64,000 bases of DNA from Chloroflexota bacterium (GCA_016190505.1 JACPQM010000024.1:62001-126000); one strand, 5' to 3'. Counted from the stretch's first letter, positions 49,988 through 60,680 are shown. Notes: a model not told the origin generated them from the sequence alone. Made by a program: numbers and translations.

Positions 49988-52066
49988 ATGGTGATGGAAC
50001 GCCTCAAACTGGAAAGAACCCGTAATATCGGCTTTATCGCTCACATTGATGCTGGAAAGACCACCGTCACTGAACGCGTGCTGTTCTGTACCGGCCGCAC
50101 CTACAAGATAGGGGAGGTGGACGAGGGGACCACGGTGATGGACTGGATGGAGCAGGAGCGCGAACGCGGCATCACCATCAAGGCGGCGGCGACGAGCTGC
50201 TCCTGGGCCGACTACCAAGTCAACATCATAGACACCCCCGGACACGTGGACTTCACGGCCGAAGTGGAGCGCTCCCTGCGGGTGTTGGACGGGGGCGTTG
50301 TCGTCTTCGACGCTGTAGCTGGCGTCGAGGCCCAGTCCGAGACGGTATGGCGCCAGGCGGACAGGTACCAGGTGCCGCGCCTGTGCTTCGTCAACAAGAT
50401 GGACCGGTCCGGCGCCAACTTCCTGGGCACTGTGGATATGATCCGGGAGCGCCTGAGCGCCAACCCGGTCCCCATCCAGTTGCCTATGGGCCAGGAGGAC
50501 AGCTTCCGCGGCTACGTTGACCTGATTGAGCAACGGGCCTGGCTCGTGTCCGACGACCTGAGCGTGGCTCCTGAAGAGAGCCCTATCCCTGAGGATATGG
50601 TGCAGGACGTGGCCCGGCAACGGGAGAAGCTCATTGAGAGGCTGTCCGAGGTGGACGAGCACCTGATGGGCCTCTACGTTGAAGGCAAGGCGCCCACGGT
50701 AGAGCAAATCAAGACAGCGTTGCGCCAGGCCACGATATCGGCCAAGGCAGTGCCGGTCCTCTGTGGCAGCGCGCTGCGCAATCGCGGCATACCGGCGCTC
50801 CTGGATGCGGTGGTGGCCTATTTGCCCTCGCCCCTTGACATGCCCGCAGTGACCGGGCACGACGTCAACAGCGGGCTAGAGGTAACCTGGCCCAACCGGG
50901 AAGACAGCCCCTTCAGTGCCCTGGCCTTCAAGGTGGTCACCGACCCTTACATGGGCCGGCTGGTCTACCTACGGGTCTACTCCGGGCGGGTGAATGTGGG
51001 CGACCAGGTGTACAACGCTACGCGAGACAGTCGGGAGCGGGTGGGACGGCTGCTGCGGATGCACGCCAACCGCCGCGAAGAGATAACCTTCGTGGAGGCC
51101 GGCGACATTGCGGCGACCCTAGGCCTCAAGAATACCACCACCGGCGATACCCTGTGCGACCCCAAACGCCCCATAGTCCTGGAGCCCATCCGCTTCCCTG
51201 AACCAGTCCTCTTCCTCACCATCGAGCCCCGCACCAAGGTTGACCAGGAGCGGCTGGCTGACGCTTTGGCCAAGCTCTCCGAGGAAGACCCGACCTTCAA
51301 GACGCGTTTCGACGACGAGACGGGGCAACTGATCATGTCGGGCATGGGAGAGCTCCACCTCGAGGTGCTGGTGGACCGGCTGGTAAGAGAGTACCGGGTG
51401 GAGGCGCGGGTGGGCCAGCCGCAGGTGGCCTACAAGGAGGCCATGACCGTTCCCGTCAAGGTGGAGGGCCGCTTCATCCGTCAAACGGGCGGCCGGGGCC
51501 AGTATGGCCACGTATGGTTGGAGCTGGAGCCACTGGAGAGGGGCAAGGGCTTCGAGTTCGAGAGCAAGGTGGTGGGCGGGACAGTGCCCAGGGAATACTT
51601 CTCGGCCGTGGAGGCCGGTGCCCGGGAGGCTATGGAGAGCGGCCCGGTGGCTGGCTACCCGGTGGTGGATGTCAAGGCCTCTCTGGTGGACGGCAGCTAC
51701 CACCCCGTGGACTCCTCGGAGGTGGCCTTCAAGATGGCCGGTTCTATCGCCCTCCGCGAGGGCGTGAGCAGGGGCAAACCCGTACTCCTGGAACCTATCA
51801 TGAAGCTGGAGATCGTGACCCCAGGGCAATACCTCGGGGATGTGATTGCCGACCTGAGCGCTCGTCGGGGCCATGTCAAAGGCATAGCAGGTAAGGTGGA
51901 GACGTTGACCATCCAGGGGGAGGTGCCCCTGGCTGAGACGTTTGGCTACGCGGCCGCGTTGCGTTCGTTGACCCAGGGCCGGGCTAGCTATACCATGGAG
52001 TTCCTGAGCTACCAGGAGCTAGCGGCCAACCTGGTGGCCCTAGTGGTAAAGCGGGGCAGGAGATAG
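49988..52066 (+). CDS. fusA: Elongation factor G
   Basis: 692 residues from ATG 49988, chosen by AGGAGG seven nt upstream rather than the open frame from 49940. G motifs are AHIDAGKT (18-25), DTPGHVDF and NKMD; domains II to V follow, with the GGRGQYGHV segment of domain IV. It is the GTPase that translocates tRNA and mRNA. The next gene is rpsJ with a two-nt gap; tuf, often found here, is missing. Confidence 0.97.
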   Translation: MVMERLKLERTRNIGFIAHIDAGKTTVTERVLFCTGRTYKIGEVDEGTTVMDWMEQERERGITIKAAATSCSWADYQVNIIDTPGHVDFTAEVERSLRVLDGGVVVFDAVAGVEAQSETVWRQADRYQVPRLCFVNKMDRSGANFLGTVDMIRERLSANPVPIQLPMGQEDSFRGYVDLIEQRAWLVSDDLSVAPEESPIPEDMVQDVARQREKLIERLSEVDEHLMGLYVEGKAPTVEQIKTALRQATISAKAVPVLCGSALRNRGIPALLDAVVAYLPSPLDMPAVTGHDVNSGLEVTWPNREDSPFSALAFKVVTDPYMGRLVYLRVYSGRVNVGDQVYNATRDSRERVGRLLRMHANRREEITFVEAGDIAATLGLKNTTTGDTLCDPKRPIVLEPIRFPEPVLFLTIEPRTKVDQERLADALAKLSEEDPTFKTRFDDETGQLIMSGMGELHLEVLVDRLVREYRVEARVGQPQVAYKEAMTVPVKVEGRFIRQTGGRGQYGHVWLELEPLERGKGFEFESKVVGGTVPREYFSAVEAGAREAMESGPVAGYPVVDVKASLVDGSYHPVDSSEVAFKMAGSIALREGVSRGKPVLLEPIMKLEIVTPGQYLGDVIADLSARRGHVKGIAGKVETLTIQGEVPLAETFGYAAALRSLTQGRASYTMEFLSYQELAANLVALVVKRGRR

Positions 52067-52068
52067 GA

Positions 52069-52377
52069 ATGCCTAAACAGCAGGTCCGCATCAGGCTTTG
52101 GGCATACGACCACCGGCTGCTGGACGAGTCTGCACGCCAGATTGTCGAGGCTGCGGAGCGCACCGGCGCCGTGGTGGTGGGACCCGTGCCTCTGCCCACC
52201 CGGATCAGCCGGTTCTGTGTCACCCGTTCGCCCCATGTGGACAAAGATTCCCGGGAGCACTTCGAAATCCGCACCCACAAGCGGCTGATTGACATCCTTG
52301 ACCCCACCAGCCGGACCGTGGACTCGCTGACCCGCCTCCAGTTGCCGGCGGGTGTGGACATCGAGATTAAGATCTGA
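52069..52377 (+). CDS. rpsJ: 30S ribosomal protein S10
   Basis: 102 residues, normal length. [16 protein letters not shown] (canonical 'KIRIRLKAYDH' replaced by '[10 protein letters not shown]'), [29 protein letters not shown] and THKRLIDI are clear S10 signatures. It also partners NusB in antitermination. First gene of the S10 block, directly behind fusA. Confidence 0.97.
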   Translation: MPKQQVRIRLWAYDHRLLDESARQIVEAAERTGAVVVGPVPLPTRISRFCVTRSPHVDKDSREHFEIRTHKRLIDILDPTSRTVDSLTRLQLPAGVDIEIKI

Positions 52378-52379
52378 TC

Positions 52380-53000
52380 ATGGTTAAAGGTATTCTGGGC
52401 AAAAAAATAGGCACTACCCAGGTCTTCTCCGAGGACGGCCGCGAGGTGTCCGTGACGGTCATCGAGGCTGGCCCTTGCGTGGTCACCCAGGTCAAGACGG
52501 TAACCAAGGACGGCTACGAGGCTGTCCAGCTCGGCTTCCAGGAGGCCAAACGCCTGAATTCCCCGGAGCGGGGGCACCTCAAGCGAGTGGGCAAACTATT
52601 CCGGTATCTGCGTGAGGTCGCCGCGGAGGACCTGGAGGGCATCCAGGTGGGGCAGAAGGTGGATGTGAGCCTGTTCCAGGCCGGCGAGATGATTGATGTG
52701 ATCGGCACGTCCAAGGGGCGCGGGTTCGCAGGCGTCATGAGGCGCCACGGCTTTCGGGGCGGGCCCAAAACTCACGGTCAGTCGGACCGGGCGCGGCACC
52801 CGGGCTCCATCGGGGCGACGAACACGCCGGGCCGGGTGGTCAAGGGCATGCGTATGGCCGGCCACTTGGGCAACGCGCGGGTGACTGTGCGTAACATCAA
52901 GGTGGTGCAGGCCGACCCGGAGCGCAACTTGCTGCTCATTCGGGGCAGCGTGCCTGGAGCCACCAATGGCCTGGTCATCGTAAGGAAGGCGGGGGCATAG
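52380..53000 (+). CDS. rplC: 50S ribosomal protein L3
   Basis: 206 residues. It starts [16 protein letters not shown] and has the loop [37 protein letters not shown] that reaches the peptidyl transferase centre, with the methylatable Gln region SDRARHPGS. It starts two nt after the rpsJ stop. Confidence 0.97.
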   Translation: MVKGILGKKIGTTQVFSEDGREVSVTVIEAGPCVVTQVKTVTKDGYEAVQLGFQEAKRLNSPERGHLKRVGKLFRYLREVAAEDLEGIQVGQKVDVSLFQAGEMIDVIGTSKGRGFAGVMRRHGFRGGPKTHGQSDRARHPGSIGATNTPGRVVKGMRMAGHLGNARVTVRNIKVVQADPERNLLLIRGSVPGATNGLVIVRKAGA

Positions 53001-53001
53001 C

Positions 53002-53640
53002 ATGGAGCTTCCTCTGCGCAGCGTCCGGGGGGAGGTCGTGGGCCAGATAGAGGCGGACGACTACGTGTGGGCGGTGCCCTTCAACGCGGCCGCCGTTCAC
53101 CAGGCGATGGTCAGGCAGCAGGCCAACGCGCGTCAGGGGACCGCCGACACCAAGACCCGCTCTGAGGTATCTGGCGGCGGCAAAAAGCCCAGGCCGCAGA
53201 AGTACACGGGCCGCTCCCGTCAGGGCAGCACGCGAGCTCCCCACTGGTCGGGGGGTGGGGTGGTCTTCGGGCCACACCCCCGGGATTACCGGCAGGACAT
53301 GCCGAAGAAGATGCGCCGCCTGGCCCTGCGTTGTGTGCTGTCCTCCAAGGTGCGAGAAGAGCGATTGGTGGTGGTAGAGGGCTTCGACGTGTCCCAGCCG
53401 GACACCAAGGCGATGGCTGGCATCCTGGGCGGCCTGGGTGTGAACAAGCGGGCACTGGTGGTAACTAGGGACCCCGAGGCGGCCGTTTACATGTCCGCCC
53501 GCAATCTGCCCGGGGTGAAGACCCTGCCGGCGTCATATCTCAACGTGGTGGACTTGCTCGAGCACGATTACCTGGTGATGACTCGCGACGCGGTGGCCCG
53601 CGCGGACGACATCTGGGGCAGGGTCAAGGTGAAGGTGTAG
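53002..53640 (+). CDS. rplD: 50S ribosomal protein L4
   Basis: 212 residues. The extended loop TRSEVSGGGKKPRPQKYTGRSRQGSTRAPHWSGGGVVFGP lines the exit tunnel, the region altered in macrolide resistance. KKMRRLALRCVLSSK is also characteristic. In E. coli it is the S10-operon repressor; no equivalent leader is evident since the cluster here is continuous from rpsL. Confidence 0.97.
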   Translation: MELPLRSVRGEVVGQIEADDYVWAVPFNAAAVHQAMVRQQANARQGTADTKTRSEVSGGGKKPRPQKYTGRSRQGSTRAPHWSGGGVVFGPHPRDYRQDMPKKMRRLALRCVLSSKVREERLVVVEGFDVSQPDTKAMAGILGGLGVNKRALVVTRDPEAAVYMSARNLPGVKTLPASYLNVVDLLEHDYLVMTRDAVARADDIWGRVKVKV

Positions 53641-53642
53641 CC

Positions 53643-53927
53643 ATGGAGCTTCTAGAAGTCCTGCGCCGTCCCTACATCACCGAGAAAGCGACCAGCCTCC
53701 AGGCCCAGAACAAGTACGCTTTTGAGGTGGACCTGAAGGCCAACAAGCACCAGATCAGGCAGGCGGTGGAGGTGGCGTTCAAGGTCAGGGTTAAGGACGT
53801 GCACGTGCTCCGCGAGCATGGGAAGATGCGCCATATGGGCCGCTTCCGCACGCGCTCCCCAGAGACCAAGAAGGCGGTAGTCACCCTGATGGCCGGGGAC
53901 AAGATCGAGTTCTTCCAGAGCGTTTAG
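53643..53927 (+). CDS. rplW: 50S ribosomal protein L23
   Basis: 94 residues: [42 protein letters not shown] is the L23 fold. It sits at the tunnel exit and docks trigger factor (tig, 25068) and SRP. Two nt after rplD. Confidence 0.97.
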   Translation: MELLEVLRRPYITEKATSLQAQNKYAFEVDLKANKHQIRQAVEVAFKVRVKDVHVLREHGKMRHMGRFRTRSPETKKAVVTLMAGDKIEFFQSV

Positions 53928-53941
53928 CCGAGAGTCCGACG

Positions 53942-54766
53942 ATGCCAGTTAAGACGTTCAAACCAACCTCCTCCGGACAGCGGGGCCGGGTGGCCCTGGT
54001 GCGCCCGGTGACCAAAGAAGAGCCGGAGAGGCGGCTTACCAAGCCCCTGAACAAGCAGGCGGGGCGCAATGTCTATGGCCGAATTACCGTCCGCCATCGT
54101 GGCGGCGGGGCCAAACGCGCCCTGCGGTTGGTGGACTTCAAAAGGGACAAGCACGGCATACCGGCCAAGGTGGCTGCCATCGAGTACGACCCGAACCGGA
54201 CCGCTTGCCTGGCCCTGTTGCACTATGCTGACGGTGAGAAGAGGTACATTCTCCACGTCGAGGGGCTGAAGGTGGGGGATGTGGTGACCTCTGGATCTGG
54301 GGCCGAGGTCAGGCTGGGTAATGCCCTGCCCCTGTCCGCCATTCCCACGGGTACTCCGGTACACAATGTTGAGTTGGAGCCCGGGAAGGGTGCCCAACTG
54401 GCGCGGAGCGCCGGCGCAGCGGCCCAGGTCATCGCCAAAGAGGCGGACCACGTTCTGGTACGGCTTCCCTCTGGGGAGATGCGGCGTTTCAACACCCGGT
54501 GCAGCGCAACCATCGGCCAGATCGGCAACATTGACTGGCGCAACGTGAAATGGGGCAAGGCCGGGCGCAAGCGCCACAAGGGAATCAGGCCCGCGGTGAG
54601 AGGCAGCGCCATGACTCCCCGGGACCACCCCCACGGCGGTGGCGAGGGCCGCTCGCCCATCGGCATGCCTGGGCCCAAGACCCCCTGGGGCAAGCCGGCG
54701 CTGGGCTACAAGACCAGGGAGCGCAAGCCCAGTGATAGAATGATCGCCAAGAGGAGAAAGTCGTGA
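53942..54766 (+). CDS. rplB: 50S ribosomal protein L2
   Basis: 274 residues, usual length. [30 protein letters not shown] and the C-terminal [21 protein letters not shown] with the conserved His near the peptidyl transferase centre. Its stop overlaps the GTG of rpsS. Confidence 0.97.
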   Translation: MPVKTFKPTSSGQRGRVALVRPVTKEEPERRLTKPLNKQAGRNVYGRITVRHRGGGAKRALRLVDFKRDKHGIPAKVAAIEYDPNRTACLALLHYADGEKRYILHVEGLKVGDVVTSGSGAEVRLGNALPLSAIPTGTPVHNVELEPGKGAQLARSAGAAAQVIAKEADHVLVRLPSGEMRRFNTRCSATIGQIGNIDWRNVKWGKAGRKRHKGIRPAVRGSAMTPRDHPHGGGEGRSPIGMPGPKTPWGKPALGYKTRERKPSDRMIAKRRKS

Positions 54767-55053
54767 CGCGTTCCAGCGCGAAGGGGCCCTTCATAGATGC
54801 CAAGCTCCTCAAGAGGGTACAGGCCGCCGCTCAAAGCGGTCAGCGGGTGGCCATCAAGACCTGGAGCCGGCCCTCTACGGTGCTTCCGGAGATGGTGGGC
54901 ATGACTATCGCCGTTCACGACGGCCGCCGCCATGTGCCCGTGTTTGTCACAGAGCAGATGGTGGGACATCGGCTGGGCGAGTTTGCCCCCACTCGCGGTT
55001 TCCGGGGCCACTCTACCAAGGCAGTGCAGCCGCCGGCTGGGAAGACGGCGTAG
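54763..55053 (+). CDS. rpsS: 30S ribosomal protein S19
   Basis: 96 residues from GTG 54763 (GTGA overlap with rplB). [59 protein letters not shown] are S19 hallmarks. It contacts S13 in the 30S head. Confidence 0.97.
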   Translation: MTRSSAKGPFIDAKLLKRVQAAAQSGQRVAIKTWSRPSTVLPEMVGMTIAVHDGRRHVPVFVTEQMVGHRLGEFAPTRGFRGHSTKAVQPPAGKTA

Positions 55054-55062
55054 GGTACTTCT

Positions 55063-55398
55063 ATGGAAGTCAGAGCGATGGTCAAACAGGTGCGTGTGTC
55101 CCCCGTCAAGGTCCGCCGGGTGCTGGCTACCATTCGCGGTCGTCGGGTGGAGGAGGCCCAGGCCATTCTGCAGTTCCTACCTCAACCCAGCGCCCGGACG
55201 GTAGCCAAGCTGCTCAAGTCGGCGGTGGCTAACGCGGAGAACAACTACCAGTTGCTGCCCTCGGAGCTGCGGGTGGCGCAGGTCTGGGCCGGCGACGGCC
55301 CCACCGTCAAGCGTTTCCGGCCGCGGCCCAGGGGGCGCATCGGCCGCATTCATAAGAGGACCTGCCATATTACAGTGGTGCTATCGGGAGAGGAATAG
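55063..55398 (+). CDS. rplV: 50S ribosomal protein L22
   Basis: 111 residues. MEVRAMVKQVRVSPVKVRRVLATIRG and the C-terminal hairpin FRPRPRGRIGRIHKRTCHITVVL, the part reaching into the exit tunnel. ATG 55063 gives the family-like start; ATG 55078 also has a possible site. Confidence 0.96.
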   Translation: MEVRAMVKQVRVSPVKVRRVLATIRGRRVEEAQAILQFLPQPSARTVAKLLKSAVANAENNYQLLPSELRVAQVWAGDGPTVKRFRPRPRGRIGRIHKRTCHITVVLSGEE

Positions 55399-56174
55399 TG
55401 GGGCACAAAGTACACCCAACAGGTTTCCGGCTGGGCATCACGAAAGACTGGCAGGCCCGCTGGTACGTGAGGAAAGGGTTCGCCCAGACCCTCAAAGAGG
55501 ACCTGGCGCTGCGGGGGGCTGTGGTCAAGAGGTACCCGGGCGCCGATGTGTCGCGGGTGACCGTGGACCGGGGAGCGGGCGAGGTCACTGTGACGGTGCA
55601 CACGGCGCGACCGGGCATCATCATTGGCCGGGGCGGGCAGCGAGTAGAAGAGCTACGACGGCTCCTGGAGAAGATCGCCGGACATCCGGTTCGCCTGAAC
55701 ATCCAGGAGGTACCCCAGCCCGAGCTAGATGCCACCGTGGTGGGCCAGCACGTGGCCAACCAGTTGGAGCGGCGCATAAACTTCCGTCGCGCGGCGCGGC
55801 AGGCGGTGCAACGAGCGATACAGGCCGGGGCCAAGGGGGCGAAGGTGATCGTCTCGGGGCGGCTGGCTGGCGCTGAGATCGCCCGTACCTTCACCGAGAA
55901 ACAGGGGCGGGTACCGCTGCACACGCTGCGCGCGGATATTGACTATGGCTTTGTCGAGGCGCGTACCTTGATGGGCAGGATCGGGGTCAAGGTCTGGATA
56001 TACAAAGGGGACGTGTTGCCTCCTATGCCCGAAGCGGTAGCCCCGCCGGCTGGGGCAACGGCCGCCGTGGTCTCACCGGCCCCTGCGGCTCCTCCGGCCG
56101 CCGCGGGCCCTGCCAGCCCACCACCGGTGCCTGCTCCCGTGAGGGTTGATGATGCAACAACCAAAACGAGTTAA
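55398..56174 (+). CDS. rpsC: 30S ribosomal protein S3 with Pro/Ala-rich tail
   Basis: 258 residues from GTG 55398. MGHKVHPTGFRLGITKDWQARWY, the KH domain (TARPGIIIGRGGQRVEELR) and the ADIDYGFVEARTLMGRIGVKVWIYKGD C-domain are conserved. After residue 211 comes a low-complexity tail of about 47 residues rich in Pro and Ala, absent from E. coli S3. The tail's coding sequence overlaps the rplP start by 26 nt. Confidence 0.96.
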   Translation: MGHKVHPTGFRLGITKDWQARWYVRKGFAQTLKEDLALRGAVVKRYPGADVSRVTVDRGAGEVTVTVHTARPGIIIGRGGQRVEELRRLLEKIAGHPVRLNIQEVPQPELDATVVGQHVANQLERRINFRRAARQAVQRAIQAGAKGAKVIVSGRLAGAEIARTFTEKQGRVPLHTLRADIDYGFVEARTLMGRIGVKVWIYKGDVLPPMPEAVAPPAGATAAVVSPAPAAPPAAAGPASPPPVPAPVRVDDATTKTS

Positions 56175-56607
56175 GTACCGCAAGTCTCACCGCGGCAAGC
56201 GGCGGGGCGTGGCCGTAGCTGGGGGCAAGGTCAGCTTCGGGGAGTTTGGCCTGCAAGCAGCAGAGTGCGCCTGGGTGACGGCGCGCCAGATTGAAGCGGC
56301 CCGCAGGGTGGTCTCTCACCGACTCCAGCGTGGCGGTAAGATGTGGGTCACCGTTTTCGCTGACAAGCCGATAAGCAAGAAACCCCTGGAGGTGCGTATG
56401 GGGGGTGGCAAGGGGGCAACCGACCAATGGGTGGCCGTGGTCAAGCCCGGGCGGATCATTTTCGAGGTGGCCGAAGTACCGGCGGCTGCGGCTATCGCAG
56501 CGCTGAAGCAGGCCGGCTTCAAGCTGCCCATCGCTTGTAGAGTGATCGCCCGCCAATTGGACTTCGCCAAGCTGACGGAAGTGCAAGATGAAGCCTCAGG
56601 AGCTTAA
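56149..56607 (+). CDS. rplP: 50S ribosomal protein L16
   Basis: 152 residues. QPKRVKYRKSHRGKRRG, FGEFGLQAAECAWVTARQIEAARR and RMGGGKGATDQWVAVVKPGRIIFEV are L16 signatures. The start may be ATG 56149 or 56152 behind GAGGG. It lies inside the end of rpsC and overlaps rpmC by 20 nt. Confidence 0.96.
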   Translation: MMQQPKRVKYRKSHRGKRRGVAVAGGKVSFGEFGLQAAECAWVTARQIEAARRVVSHRLQRGGKMWVTVFADKPISKKPLEVRMGGGKGATDQWVAVVKPGRIIFEVAEVPAAAAIAALKQAGFKLPIACRVIARQLDFAKLTEVQDEASGA

Positions 56608-56797
56608 GGAGCTTAGGGCTCTCGGCGTTGCCGAGCTGCGCAAGGAGGAGGCAGCTACCTATCAGGAGTTGCTCAACCTGCGGTTTCGTTGGGCCACCCG
56701 GCAACTGTCTGACCCTCATGCCATCGGTAAGGCCAAGAAGAAGCTGGCCCGCATCAAGACTTTCCTGACAGAGAAAGAGCTAGGTATCAGCGCATGA
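56588..56797 (+). CDS. rpmC: 50S ribosomal protein L29
   Basis: 69 residues. [43 protein letters not shown] and the [16 protein letters not shown] tail are typical. It lies near the exit tunnel beside L23. It overlaps both neighbours (rplP by 20 nt, rpsQ by four). Confidence 0.95.
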   Translation: MKPQELKELRALGVAELRKEEAATYQELLNLRFRWATRQLSDPHAIGKAKKKLARIKTFLTEKELGISA

Positions 56798-57132
56798 AAC
56801 CCAGGACGCGTACGATGACCGGCCGGGTAGTGAGCGACCGGATGGACAGGACCGTGGTGGTGGTGGTGCAGAGCCTCCGCATGCATTCCCTCTACGCCAA
56901 GGTCGTGCGCCGTCGCAAGAAGTACAAGGCCCATGACGAGGAGCGCGCCGCCCACGTGGGGGACATGGTCCGGATCGAAGAGACTCGCCCGCTGTCCCGC
57001 GAAAAGCGGTGGCGCGTGGTGGAGGTAGTGGCCCGTGCCAAGGGGTCTCCGGTGGCAGCCGGGGAAGGCCCGGCCGAGAAGGCTGAAAGCAATGATTCAG
57101 AATTACACCAGGCTCAAGGTAGCGGACAATAG
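56794..57132 (+). CDS. rpsQ: 30S ribosomal protein S17 with extended C-terminus
   Basis: 112 residues against about 80-90 in most bacteria. The OB-fold core ([60 protein letters not shown]) is standard. The last 25 residues are low-complexity and overlap the rplN coding region by 41 nt, so the tail may be only a consequence of the overlap. Confidence 0.95.
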   Translation: MKPRTRTMTGRVVSDRMDRTVVVVVQSLRMHSLYAKVVRRRKKYKAHDEERAAHVGDMVRIEETRPLSREKRWRVVEVVARAKGSPVAAGEGPAEKAESNDSELHQAQGSGQ

Positions 57133-57460
57133 CGGCGCCCGCACTATTATGTGCATCAACGTCCTGGGCGGCAGCCACAGGCGCTATGCTCACCTTGGTG
57201 ACATCATCATCGCAGCGGTGAAGGCAGCCACGCCCAACGCCCCGGTCAAGAAGGGTGAGGTCGTGCGAGCGGTGGTGGTACGCACCTCATGGCCGCACCG
57301 CCGGCCCGATGGTAGCTACATCCGGTTCGACGACAACGCCGCGGTCGTCCTCGACGACAAGCAGAACCCCAGGGGCACCCGCATCTTTGGCCCAGTGGCC
57401 CGGGAGCTGCGGGAGAAGAACTTCACCAAGATCGCCTCGCTGGCCCCGGAGGTGCTGTGA
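57092..57460 (+). CDS. rplN: 50S ribosomal protein L14
   Basis: 122 residues, exactly the usual length from ATG 57092: [28 protein letters not shown] and [37 protein letters not shown]. The start is set by homology although it lies inside the rpsQ reading frame. Confidence 0.96.
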   Translation: MIQNYTRLKVADNSGARTIMCINVLGGSHRRYAHLGDIIIAAVKAATPNAPVKKGEVVRAVVVRTSWPHRRPDGSYIRFDDNAAVVLDDKQNPRGTRIFGPVARELREKNFTKIASLAPEVL

Positions 57461-57777
57461 TGGCCTCTAAGCTGCGCACGGGCGATACCGTGCTGGTGAT
57501 TGCCGGGAAAGACCGGGGCCAGAAGGGCAAGGTCCGGCGGGTCATCCCCGAAGAGAGGCGGGCTGTCGTCGAAGGCCTTAATATGGTGAAACGCCACCTG
57601 CGAGGTCGTCCGGGCGTGCGGCAGGCGGGCATTATCGAGCGGGAAGCCCCCATCTCCCTGTCGAATCTCATGCTTCTGTGCCCTCGCTGCAATAAGCCGG
57701 CTCGGGTAGGTGCCCAGTTCTTGGAAGACGGGCGCAAAGTGCGGCGGTGCCGGGCCTGTGGGGAGGTGGTCGAATGA
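57460..57777 (+). CDS. rplX: 50S ribosomal protein L24
   Basis: 105 residues from ATG 57460, overlapping the rplN stop by one base. [43 protein letters not shown] is the KOW-containing core. A C-terminal [11 protein letters not shown]...RRCRACGE zinc-ribbon-like pair is retained. It starts 50S assembly. Confidence 0.96.
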   Translation: MASKLRTGDTVLVIAGKDRGQKGKVRRVIPEERRAVVEGLNMVKRHLRGRPGVRQAGIIEREAPISLSNLMLLCPRCNKPARVGAQFLEDGRKVRRCRACGEVVE

Positions 57778-58436
57778 GTGCCCAGCGGAGGGGTAAGCGC
57801 GGCGCAGGCAAAGCCGCTCCGGCGGCTCCCGCCCCGGGGGGGGTGCCCGCGGCTCCGGCCGCGCCTCAAGCTCCGGCGGGTCCGCCCCGGCTGCTCGTCC
57901 GGTACCGGAAGCAAATAGCCCCCGCCCTTCAGCAGGAGTTCGGCTACGGGAACCCGATGCAGGTGCCAAGCCTGGAGAAGATCGTGCTCAATATTGGCCT
58001 GGGGGAGTCACTTCAGAACCCCAAGGCCATGGAGAATGCCCAGAGGGACCTGGCTACGATCTCGGGGCAACACCCGGTGGTGACCAAGGCCAAGCGGTCC
58101 ATCGCCGGCTTCAAGATCCGGCGGGGGATGGCCATTGGGGTCATGGTTACCCTGCGGGGACGTCGCATGTGGGACTTCTTTGATCGCCTGGTGAATGCCG
58201 CGCTGCCCCGCACGCGGGACTTCCAGGGCGTGTCGCCCGATGCCATGGACGAGAGAGGCAACTATAGCCTGGGCATTAAGGAGCAGATGCTCTTTCCTGA
58301 GATTGACTACGACAGCATAGACAGGGCGCGGGGGCTGGGCGTGACCATAGTGACCTCGGCCCGGAACAAGGGAGAGGCGCGGCGCCTGCTTCAAATGCTG
58401 GGCATGCCGTTCACTGGAGGCCAAGACCGTGGCTAA
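57774..58436 (+). CDS. rplE: 50S ribosomal protein L5 with N-terminal extension
   Basis: 220 residues against about 180 usually. The core begins [36 protein letters not shown]. About 42 residues rich in Ala, Pro, Gly and Lys precede it (from ATG 57774, which overlaps the rplX stop). No good start lies closer to the core, so the extension is probably real. It binds 5S rRNA, whose gene is at 38226. Confidence 0.95.
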   Translation: MSAQRRGKRGAGKAAPAAPAPGGVPAAPAAPQAPAGPPRLLVRYRKQIAPALQQEFGYGNPMQVPSLEKIVLNIGLGESLQNPKAMENAQRDLATISGQHPVVTKAKRSIAGFKIRRGMAIGVMVTLRGRRMWDFFDRLVNAALPRTRDFQGVSPDAMDERGNYSLGIKEQMLFPEIDYDSIDRARGLGVTIVTSARNKGEARRLLQMLGMPFTGGQDRG

Positions 58437-58614
58437 GATCGTTGACATGGTGAGGATGAACTTACCACCCAAGTACGCGGTGCGCAAGCGCAACCGCTGT
58501 CATCTGTGCGGGCGCTCTCGGGCGGTCTACCGTCACTTCGGGCTGTGCCGTCTGTGTCTGCGGACCCTGGCCCTGCGGGGGGAGATCCCTGGCGTTCGCA
58601 AGGCAAGCTGGTAG
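58429..58614 (+). CDS. rpsN: 30S ribosomal protein S14, zinc-binding (type Z)
   Basis: 61 residues from GTG 58429, overlapping rplE by eight nt. [22 protein letters not shown] supplies the four zinc cysteines of the C+ form, and [11 protein letters not shown] is the standard end. Zinc dependence means a C- paralogue could exist elsewhere. Confidence 0.96.
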   Translation: MAKIVDMVRMNLPPKYAVRKRNRCHLCGRSRAVYRHFGLCRLCLRTLALRGEIPGVRKASW

Positions 58615-58626
58615 GGGGGAGAGGAA

Positions 58627-59025
58627 GTGGAAGGCACTGATCCTGTAGCGGACATGCTAACCCGGGTGCGGAACGCCCTCATGGTGCGCCACGAGACGGT
58701 GGGGCTGCCGGCTTCTCGCCTGAAGATAGCGGTGGCCCGAGTCCTCAAGCAAGAGGGCTTCATTGATGACTACCAGGTGCTGAAAGGCGTTCCCCAGCGC
58801 ACGCTCAAGCTAACTCTAAAGTACGGGGATGGCAAGGCGCCCGCCATTCTGCACCTGGAGCGCGTCAGCAAGCCAGGGCGCCGGGTTTACCTATCGCGGG
58901 ACAAGCTACCTCGCCCGCAGCGAGACCTGCGAGTAGCCGTTGTATCAACGTCCAAAGGGGTCATGACCTCCAGGGAAGCCTGGCGACTGAATCTGGGCGG
59001 AGAGTTGATGTGCTATGTGTGGTAG
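58627..59025 (+). CDS. rpsH: 30S ribosomal protein S8
   Basis: 132 residues from GTG 58627 behind GGGGGAGAGGAA. DPVADMLTRVRNALMVRHETVGLPASRLKIAVARVLKQEGFI and the C-terminal VVSTSKGVMTSREAWRLNLGGELMCYVW are conserved. In E. coli S8 represses the spc operon. Confidence 0.97.
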   Translation: MEGTDPVADMLTRVRNALMVRHETVGLPASRLKIAVARVLKQEGFIDDYQVLKGVPQRTLKLTLKYGDGKAPAILHLERVSKPGRRVYLSRDKLPRPQRDLRVAVVSTSKGVMTSREAWRLNLGGELMCYVW

Positions 59026-59034
59026 GTACTAGCT

Positions 59035-59577
59035 ATGTCTAGAGTCGGTCAGGAGCCCATTGATCTGCCGTCCGGAGTCGAGGTGAAGGTCGAAGGGGGC
59101 GTGGTGACTGTTAGCGGCCCCAAGGGACAGCTTGCGCACACGCTGCCCGAGACCGTCTCCGTGGCTATGGAAGGCAAGCAGTTGAGCGTGTCTCGGTCTA
59201 CGGACGACAAGCGGGACCGTGCCCTCCACGGGCTGACCCGTGCCCTTCTGGCCAATATGGTGCTGGGAGTAACCCAGGGGTTCACCAAGTCCCTGGAGGT
59301 ACAGGGGGTAGGCTACCGAGCACAGATCTCGGGGCAAGGGTTGACCCTGACGGTGGGTTACTCTCACAAGGTAGATTTCCCGGCCCCGCCGGGCATCAGC
59401 TACGCTGTGGATGGCGCTCGGATCACCATCAGCGGCATTGACAAGCAACTGGTAGGCCAGGTGGCGGCACGGCTCAGGGCGGTGCGGCCACCTGATGCGT
59501 ATACAGGCAAAGGGCTGCGCTACTTCGGCGAGCTCATCAAGCTGAAGCCAGGCAAGGCCGCCAAGAAGGTCAAGTAG
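59035..59577 (+). CDS. rplF: 50S ribosomal protein L6
   Basis: 180 residues. [33 protein letters not shown] and [19 protein letters not shown], then the [23 protein letters not shown] end. Two-domain protein near the sarcin-ricin loop. Confidence 0.97.
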   Translation: MSRVGQEPIDLPSGVEVKVEGGVVTVSGPKGQLAHTLPETVSVAMEGKQLSVSRSTDDKRDRALHGLTRALLANMVLGVTQGFTKSLEVQGVGYRAQISGQGLTLTVGYSHKVDFPAPPGISYAVDGARITISGIDKQLVGQVAARLRAVRPPDAYTGKGLRYFGELIKLKPGKAAKKVK

Positions 59578-59579
59578 CT

Positions 59580-59942
59580 ATGAAGTTCACGGGAAGAGAT
59601 GCGCGCTTGCGGCGGCACAGCCGCGTGCGGCGAAGGGTGTCGGGGACCGGGCAACTGCCTCGGTTGTGTGTCTTCCGCAGCCTTAGCCACATTTACGCCC
59701 AGGTAATAGACGACACCGTGGGCCGTACGCTGGCCACCGCCTCGTCCCTGGAGGCTGGCCTTCGGAGCCAGGACGGCCAGGGGAAAAAGGTGGACATGGC
59801 CCGCCGGGTGGGCGCTCTGGTGGCCCAGCGTGCTCGCGAGTTGGGAGTTAAACAGGTGGTCTTCGACCGCGGTGGCTACCAGTACCACGGGCGCGTGCGT
59901 GCCCTGGCGGAAGCCGCCCGGGAGTCTGGACTGGAGTTCTAA
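59580..59942 (+). CDS. rplR: 50S ribosomal protein L18
   Basis: 120 residues. [36 protein letters not shown] and [27 protein letters not shown] are typical. It binds 5S rRNA with L5. The stop overlaps the rpsE ATG by one base. Confidence 0.97.
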   Translation: MKFTGRDARLRRHSRVRRRVSGTGQLPRLCVFRSLSHIYAQVIDDTVGRTLATASSLEAGLRSQDGQGKKVDMARRVGALVAQRARELGVKQVVFDRGGYQYHGRVRALAEAARESGLEF

Positions 59943-60490
59943 TGGCAAGTGACGTAGGGATACGCGACGTAGAGACGGCCCCGGAAGCGGAAATAACCTT
60001 TAGCGAGAAGCTGGTGCACCTGCGCCGCGTGGCCAAGGTGGTCAAAGGCGGCCGGCACTTGAGCTTCAGCGCCCTGGTGGTGGTTGGCGACGGACGGGGC
60101 CGTGTGGGGGCGGCCATGGGCAAGGCAAACGATGTGCCCAGCGCCATACGCAAGGCCGCAGAGCGGGCCAAGAAGCACTTGTTCGAAGTGCCTATGGTGG
60201 AGACCACCATTCCCCATCCCATCACCGTCAAGTTCGGGGCGGCCCAGGTGCTCTTGAAGCCGGCCTCCAGGGGCACGGGCATCATCGCCGGCGGTGGTGT
60301 GCGTGCGGTAGTGGAGGCCGCGGGAATCAAGGATGTCATCACCAAGTCTCTGGGCAGCCGGAACCGCATCAACGTGGTGTGGGCTACGGCCAAGGCGCTG
60401 CAGAACCTGCGGAGCCCCGGGGAGGTTGGTAAGAGGCGGGGGGCTGGCCCCGGTGACGAAGGCGCGGCCTTGGAGGCCAGGGTTGAGTAA
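59942..60490 (+). CDS. rpsE: 30S ribosomal protein S5
   Basis: 182 residues. [35 protein letters not shown] (dsRNA-binding fold) and [27 protein letters not shown] short Gly-rich C-terminal tail overlaps rpmD by eight nt. Confidence 0.97.
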   Translation: MASDVGIRDVETAPEAEITFSEKLVHLRRVAKVVKGGRHLSFSALVVVGDGRGRVGAAMGKANDVPSAIRKAAERAKKHLFEVPMVETTIPHPITVKFGAAQVLLKPASRGTGIIAGGGVRAVVEAAGIKDVITKSLGSRNRINVVWATAKALQNLRSPGEVGKRRGAGPGDEGAALEARVE

Positions 60491-60680
60491 GCTGCGTATT
60501 ACCTGGGTCAGGAGCGCCATAGACTATGAAGCCGACCAGAAGGCCACGCTTCGGGCGCTGGGCCTGCGCCGCCTTCATCAGACCGTGGTCCACGACAATA
60601 ACCCATCAGTGAAGGGCATGGTCTTCAAGGTGAAGCACATGCTGCGGGTAGAGGAGGTGGCCGATCATGAAGCCGCATGA
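60483..60680 (+). CDS. rpmD: 50S ribosomal protein L30
   Basis: 65 residues from TTG 60483, inside the end of rps[57 protein letters not shown]. The start is set by homology; no ATG is near. It overlaps rplO by 14 nt. Confidence 0.93.
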   Translation: MSKLRITWVRSAIDYEADQKATLRALGLRRLHQTVVHDNNPSVKGMVFKVKHMLRVEEVADHEAA

